Shown here piece after piece: positions 58,841 through 64,000 of a stretch of DNA of 64,000 nucleotides. A program made the translations under genes and the position numbers. The stretch covers positions 1-64,000 of the forward strand of contig JAJFZO010000642.1 in assembly GCA_021397835.1 (NCBI GenBank), read 5' to 3'. Numbering within the stretch: the first letter of the stretch is position 1; every line of letters starts with the position of its first letter. The notes under the pieces are model-generated. The model was not told the origin of the DNA. It was given only the letters and a program-made list of their open reading frames with translations, and ran no database searches. The DNA comes from Moringa oleifera. Lineage: Eukaryota > Streptophyta > Magnoliopsida > Brassicales > Moringaceae.

Positions 58841-61715
58841 TGCCGTGACTGCTGGGGGATGCCGGGGCATGCCTCCCATTCCCAGGTTCCATGTGATGCG
58901 GCACCCCTGGCTCGTACGCTGGGCAGTCAGTCGAGGGGCAGGGACGAGGGGGCTGGCTCGCTATGGGCGCCCGCGGCCTGGCTGGCGCGGCCACCGCTAA
59001 CAAATGCTGGGCGAGCAGCCCATGCCGTGCCTGCTGGGGGCTGGCTGGGCATGCCAACCGTGCCCAGGGTCCATGCGATGCAGCACCCCTTGCACGCTGG
59101 GCAGTCAGTCGAGGGACAGGGACGTGGGGGCAGGCTCGCGATGGGCGCCCGCGGCCTGGCTGGCGCGCCCACCGCTGCCGCATGCTGGGCGAGCAGCCCA
59201 TGCCGTGCCTTCTTGGGGCTGCCTGGGAGTTGCACCCATGCACAGGGTCCGTGCGATGCGGCATCCTGGCTCACACGCTGGGAAGTCAGTGGAGGGGCAG
59301 GGACGAGGGGGCTGGCACGCATTGGGCAGCCGCGGCCTGGCTGGCGCGCTCACCGCTGCTGCACGCTGTGCGAGCAGCCCATGCCATGCCTGCTGGGGGA
59401 TGCCTGGGCGTGCCACAAGTGCCCAGGGTCTGTGCGACGCGGCTCCCCTGGCTCGCACGCTGGGCAGTCAGTCGAGGGGCAGGGACGAGGTGGCGGGCTC
59501 GCGATGGGCGCCCGTGGTCTGGCTGTTGAACCCATCGCTGCCGCACGCTGGGCGAGCAGCCCTTGCCGTGCCTGCTGGGGGCTGCCTGGGCGTGCCACCC
59601 ATGCCCAGGATCCGTGCGACGCGGTTCCCCTGGCTCGCACGCTGGGCAGTCAGTCGAGGTGCAGGGACGAGGGGGCTGGCTCGCGATGGGCGCCCGCGGT
59701 CTGCCTGGCGCGCCCACCGCTGCCGCTCGCTTGGCGAGCAGCCCATCCTGTGCCTGCTGGGGGCAGCCTGGGCGTGCCACCAATGCCCTGGGTCCATGCG
59801 ACGCGGCACCCCTGGCTCAAAAGCTGGGCAGTCAGTCGAGGGGCAGGGACAAGGCGGCTGTCTCGCGATGGGCGCCCGCGGCATTGCTGGCGGACCCACC
59901 GCTGCGGTACGCTGGGCGAGCAGCCATGCCGTGCTTGCTGGGGGCCACCTGGGCGTGCCACCCATGCCCAGGGTCTATGTGACGTGGCACCCCTGCCCGC
60001 ACGCTGGGCAGTCAGTCGAGGGGCAGGGACGAGGGGGCTGTCTCGTGATGGGCGCCCGCGGCCTTGCTGGCGCACCCACCGCTGCCGCACGCTGGGCGAG
60101 AAGCCCATACCATGCCTGCTGGGGGATGCCGGGGCATGTGACATGGCTCCGCAGGCTCACTCGCTGGGCACTTAGTCGAGGGATAGGGACGAGGGGGCTC
60201 TCTCGCGATGGGCGCCCGCGGCCTGGCTGGCGCGCCCACCGCTGCCGCACGCTGGGTGAGCAGCCAATGCCGTGCCTGCTGGGGGCTGGCTGGGAATGCC
60301 ACCCGTGCCCAGGGTCCTTGCGACATGGCACCCCTGGCTTGCACGCTGGCCAGTCAGTAAAGGGGCAGGGATGAGGGGGCTGCCTCGCTATTGGCGCCCT
60401 CGGCCTGGCTGGCGCGTCCACCGCTGCCGCATTCTGGGCGAGCAGCCCATGACGTGCCTGCTGGGGGCTGGCTGGGCATGCCAACCGTGCCCAGGGTCCG
60501 TGCGACGCGGCACCCCTTGCTTGCACGCTGGGCAGTCAGTTGAGAGGCAGGGACGAGGGGGCTCGCTCGCTATTGGCGCCCTCGGCCTGGCAGGTGCGCC
60601 AACCGCTGCAGCACACTGGGCGAGCAGCCCATGCCTTGCCTGCTGGGCGCTGGCTGGGCATGCCACCCGTGTACAGGGTCCGTGCGACGCGGCTCCCCTG
60701 GCTCGCACGCAGGGCAGTCAGTCGAGGGGCAGGGACAAGGGGGCTGGCTCGCTATTGGCGCCCTCGGCCTGGCTGGCGCGCCAACCGATGCTGCACGCTG
60801 GGCGAGCAGCCCATGACGTGCCTGCTGGGGGCTGGCTGGGCATGCCAACCATGCCCGGGTCCGTGCAACGCGGCACCCCTGGCTTGCACGCTGGGCAGTC
60901 AGTCGAGAGGAAGGGACAAGGGGGCTGGCTCGCTATTGGCGCACTGGGCCTGGCTGGCGCGTGAATCGCTACCGCACGCTGGGCGAGCAGCCCATGCCGT
61001 GCCTGCTGGGGGCTTGCTGGGCATGCCACCCGTGCCCAGGGTCCATGCGACGCGGCACCCCCGGCTCGCTCGCTGGGCAGTCAGTCGACGGGCAGGGCCG
61101 AGGGCTGCCTCTTTTTTTGCGCCCTCGGCAAGGCTGGCGCCGCCACCTCTACAGCACGCTGGGCACTTTCCCATGCCGTGCCTGCTGGGGGATGCCAGGG
61201 CATGCCTCTGGTTTCCAGGGTCAGTGCGACGCGGCCCCCATGGCTCGTACGCTGGGCAGTCAGTCAAGGGGCAGGGATGAGGGGGCTGGCTCGCTATGGG
61301 CGCCCTTGGCCTGGCTGGCGCGCCAACTGCTGCCGCACGCTGGGCGAGCAGCCCATGCCTTGCCTGCTGGGGGCTTGCTGGGCATGCCACCCGTGCCCAG
61401 GGTCTATGCGACATGGCACCCCTGGCTTGCACGCTGGGCAGTCAGTCGAGAGGCAGGGACGAGGGGTTGGCTTGCTATTGGCGCCCTCGGCCTGGCTGGC
61501 GCGCCAACCGCTGCCTCACGCTGGGCGAGCAGCCCATGCCATGCCTGCTGGGGGCTGGCTGGGCATGCCACCCATGCCCAGGGTCCGTGCGACGCGGCAG
61601 CCCTGGCTCGCACGCTGGGAAGTCAGTCGAGGGGCAGGGCCGAGGGCTGCCTCGCTATTGTCGCCCTCTGCCTGGCTGGTGCCCCCACCTCTACCGCACG
61701 CTGGGCACTTGCCCA
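58841..61715. repeat. Long-range duplication in array B, copy 2
   Basis: Starts with the same tgccgtgactgctggggg marker at 58,841. Its left half matches copy 1 at 2,880 bp. Its whole left two-thirds matches copy 3 at 2,874-2,875 bp, including gaggtggcgggctcgcg (59,488 and 62,362), gctgttg with aacccatcgctg or cacccaccgctg, and gcattgctggcggacccacc. Its right part shares the ctttttttgcgcc unit with copy 1. The pattern implies duplication followed by gain or loss of whole monomers. Confidence 0.78.
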
Positions 61716-63300
61716 TGCCATGACTGCTGGGGGATGCCGGGGCATGCTTCCCATTCCCAGGTTCCGTGTGACGCGGCACCCCTGGCTCGTACGCTGGGCA
61801 GTCAGTCGAGGGGCAGGGACGAGGGGGCTTGCTCGCTATGGGCGACCGCGGCCTGGCTGGCGCGCCCACCGCTAACACACGCTGGGCGAGCAGCCCATGC
61901 CGTGCCTGCCGGGGGCTGGCTGGGCATGCCAACCATGCCCAGGGTCCGTGCGACGCAGCACCCTTGCACACTGGGCAGTCAGTCGAGGGACAGGGACGTG
62001 GGGGCAGGCTCGCGATGGGCGCCCGCGGCCTGGTTGGCGCGCCCACCGCTGCCGCACGCTGGGCGAGCAGCCCATGCCGTGCCTTCTTGGGGCTGCCTAG
62101 GAGTGCCACCCATGCACAGGGTCCGTGCGATGCGGCATCCTGGCTCACACGCTGGGAAGTCAGTCGAAGGGCAGGGACGAGGGGGCTGGCACGCATTGGG
62201 GAGCCGCGGCCTGGCTGGCGCGCTCACCGCTGCTGCACGCTGTGCGAGCAGCCCATGCCATGCCTGCTGGGGGATGCCTGGGCGTGCCACAAGTGCCCAG
62301 GGTCTGTGCGACGCGGCTCCCCTGGCTCGCACGCTGGGCAGTCAGTCGAGGGGCAGGGACGAGGTGGCGGGCTCGCGATGGGCGCCCGCGGTCTGGCTGT
62401 TGCACCCACCGCTGCCGCACGCTGGGCGAGCAGCCCTTGCCGTGCCTGCTGGGGGCTGCCTGGGCGTGCCACCCATGCCCAGGATCCGTGCGACGTGGTT
62501 CCCCTGGCTCGCACGCTGGGCAGTCAGTCGAGGTGCAGGGACGAGGGGGCTGGATCGCGATGGGCGCCCGCGGTCTGCCTGGCGCGCCCACCGCTGCCGC
62601 TCGCTTGGCGAGCAGCCCATCCTGTGCCTGCTGGGGGCAGCCTGGGCGTGCCACCAATGCCCAGGGTCCATGCGACGTGGCACCCCTGGCTCGCAAGCTG
62701 GGCAGTCAGTCGAGGGGCAGGGACAAGGGGGCTGTCTCGCGATGGGTGCCCGCGGCATTGCTGGCGGACCCACCGCTGCGGTACGCTGGGCGAGCAGCCA
62801 TGCCGTGCTTGCTGGGGGCCACCTGGGCGTGCCACCCATGCCCAGGGTCTATGTGACGCGGCACCCCTGCCCGCACGCTGGGCAGTCAGTCGAGGGGCAG
62901 GGACGAGGGGGCTGTCTCGTGATGGGCGCCCGCGGCCTTGCTGGCGCACCCACCGCTGCTGCACGCTGGGCGAGAAGCCCATACCATGCCTGCTGGGGGA
63001 TGCTGGGGCATGCGACACGGCTCCGCAGGCTCGCTCGCTGGGCACTTAGTCGAGGGACAGGGACGAGGGGGCTTGCTCGCGATGGGCGCCCGCGGCCTGG
63101 CTGGCGCGCCCACCGCTGCTGCACGCTGGACGAGGGGGCTTGCTCGCGATGGGCGCCCACGGCCTGGCTGGCGCGCCCACCGCTGCCACACGCTGGGCGA
63201 GCAGCCAATGCCGTGCCTGCTGGGGGCTGGCAGGGAATGCCACCCGTGCCCAGGGTCCTTGCGATGTGGCACCCCTGGCTTGCACGCTAGCCAGTTAGTA
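61716..63300. repeat. Long-range duplication in array B, copy 3 (partial)
   Basis: Begins with tgccatgactgctggggg at 61,716, 2,875 bp after the same marker in copy 2, and follows copy 2 monomer by monomer to about 63,060. A truncated unit then appears: acgagggggcttgctcgcg occurs at 63,063 and again at 63,130, only 67 bp later. After about 63,300 the order no longer matches at this offset. Confidence 0.78.
63063..63196. repeat. 67-bp truncated monomer in array B
   Basis: acgagggggcttgctcgcg occurs at 63,063 and again at 63,130. The first unit runs only to ctgctgcacgctgg, then returns to acgaggggg, losing about 115 bp of a normal monomer. It differs from the 71-bp type because the join is at cacgctgg rather than ctggct. 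Confidence 0.8.
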
Positions 63301-64000
63301 AAGGGGCAGGGACAAGGGGGCTGCCTCGCTATTGGTGCCCTCGGCCTGGATGGCGCGTGCACCGCTGCCGCACACTGGGCAAGCAGACCATGCCGTGCCC
63401 GATGGGCGCTGGCTGGGAATGCCACCCATGCCCAGGGTCCGTGCGATGCGGCACCCCTGGCTCGCATGCTGGGCAGTCGGTCGAGGGGCTGGGACAAGGG
63501 GGCTGCTTCGCTATTGGCGCCCTCGGCCTTGCTGGCGCACCCACCTCTACCGCACGCTGGGCACTTGGCCCATGCCGTACCTGGTGGGGGATGCCGGGGC
63601 ATGCCTCCCGTGCCCAGGTTCTGTGCGACGCGGTGCCCCTGGCTCGCACACTGGGCAGTCAGTCGAGAGGCAGGGACGAGGGGGCTGGCTCGCGACGGGC
63701 GCCCACGGCCTGACTGGCGCACCCACCGCTGCCGCACGCTGGGCGAGCAGCCCATACCATGCCTGCCGGGGGCTTCATGGGCGTGCCACCCCTGCCAAAG
63801 GTCCGTGCGATGCGGCACCCCTGGCTCGAACACTGGGTTGTCAGTCGAGGGGCAGGGACGAGGGGGCTGGCTCGCGACAAGCGCCCGCGGACTGACTGGC
63901 ACGCCCACCGCTTCCGCACACTGGTAGAGCAGCCCATGCCGTGCCTGCTGGGCGCTGCCTGGGCGTGCCACTCGTGCCCAGGGTCAGTTCGACGCGGCCC
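63301..64000. repeat. Right end of the window, ordinary array B monomers
   Basis: About four monomers of mixed subtype, including one cacctctaccgcacgctggg form near 63,542 and a ctcgcgacaagcgcccgcgg form near 63,880, which also occurs near 54,815. The array continues beyond the window. Confidence 0.85.

Larger units (their letters stand above)
38919..64000. repeat. Satellite array B, 182-bp monomer, about 138 copies, very GC-rich
   Basis: The unit from gcagtcagtcgagggg to the next copy measures 182 bp (41,384 to 41,566). Order of landmarks: cagtcagtcgaggggcaggg, acgagggggctggctcgc, tattggcgccctcggc or gatgggcgcccgcggc, ctggctggcgcgcc, accgctgccgcacgctggg, cgagcagcccatgccgtgcc, tgctgggggctg, gggcatgccac, ccgtgcccagggtc, gtgcgacgcggcacccctgg. 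A hand count of my consensus gives about 76% GC. All copies are in one orientation, and many monomer-level variants exist. No gene is visible. The array leaves the window on the right. Confidence 0.97.

Noticed and set aside
38919..64000. Subrepeats of an rDNA intergenic spacer
   Set aside because: GC-rich tandem units near 180 bp are possible in such spacers, but 25 kb passes without any rRNA gene, external spacer or promoter-like interruption. A neighbouring-sequence check could still revive this.
1..64000. Telomeric repeats, tRNA or rRNA genes
   Set aside because: No TTAGGG or TTTAGGG runs, no cloverleaf-like segment and no conserved rRNA core were seen on either strand.
1..64000. Bacterial origin suggested by high GC and long open frames
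   Set aside because: No ribosome binding sites, operons or protein families are present. 64 kb of pure tandem satellite with higher-order repeats is a eukaryotic pattern.

Overview
The window holds no recognisable gene. It is eukaryotic satellite DNA: two unrelated-looking, head-to-tail tandem arrays that meet at about 38,919. Array A (1 to about 38,918) has a 317-bp monomer of about 59% GC (hand count on a consensus I wrote out), roughly 122 copies. Array B (about 38,920 to 64,000) has a 182-bp monomer of about 76% GC, roughly 138 monomer equivalents. Both arrays run off the window, so their true lengths are unknown. All monomers I read lie in one orientation within each array. I saw no unique sequence, transposon, rRNA, tRNA or telomere repeat.

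Layout of array A. The 317-bp register is kept almost perfectly. Monomers fall into a few linked haplotypes, which often alternate as dimers. Marked sub-blocks are: a local burst of near-identical monomers (7.5-8.8 kb); a dimer block with two 13-bp deletions (9.3-11.0 kb); an 11-monomer higher-order repeat of exactly 3,487 bp, with two full copies and one partial copy (13.4-21.4 kb); a disrupted stretch with a homopolymer-rich hairpin insert (21.9-22.3 kb); a mosaic of displaced higher-order-repeat pieces (22.4-27.1 kb); and a distal subfamily tagged by a gcctgag variant (27.1-37.6 kb).

Layout of array B. An irregular section (38.9-42.3 kb) is followed by a 4-mer/5-mer higher-order repeat of 728/910 bp (42.3-46.1 kb). 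Next comes a section with truncated monomers and a noisy stretch (46.1-49.8 kb). A higher-order repeat built from full monomers plus a 71-bp truncated monomer follows, with spacings of 799, 617 and 253 bp (49.98-53.87 kb). The last part carries long-range duplications about 2.88 kb apart (55.9-63.3 kb).

The organism cannot be named from this. Arrays of this size, with layered higher-order structure and transition-type variation at CpG, suggest constitutive heterochromatin of a multicellular eukaryote (centromere, pericentromere, subtelomere or knob). A very GC-rich satellite of about 181 bp is known from Citrus, so that family is worth testing, but I could not compare sequences. The many long open frames, especially in array B, come from a stop-poor GC-rich repeat and are not genes.
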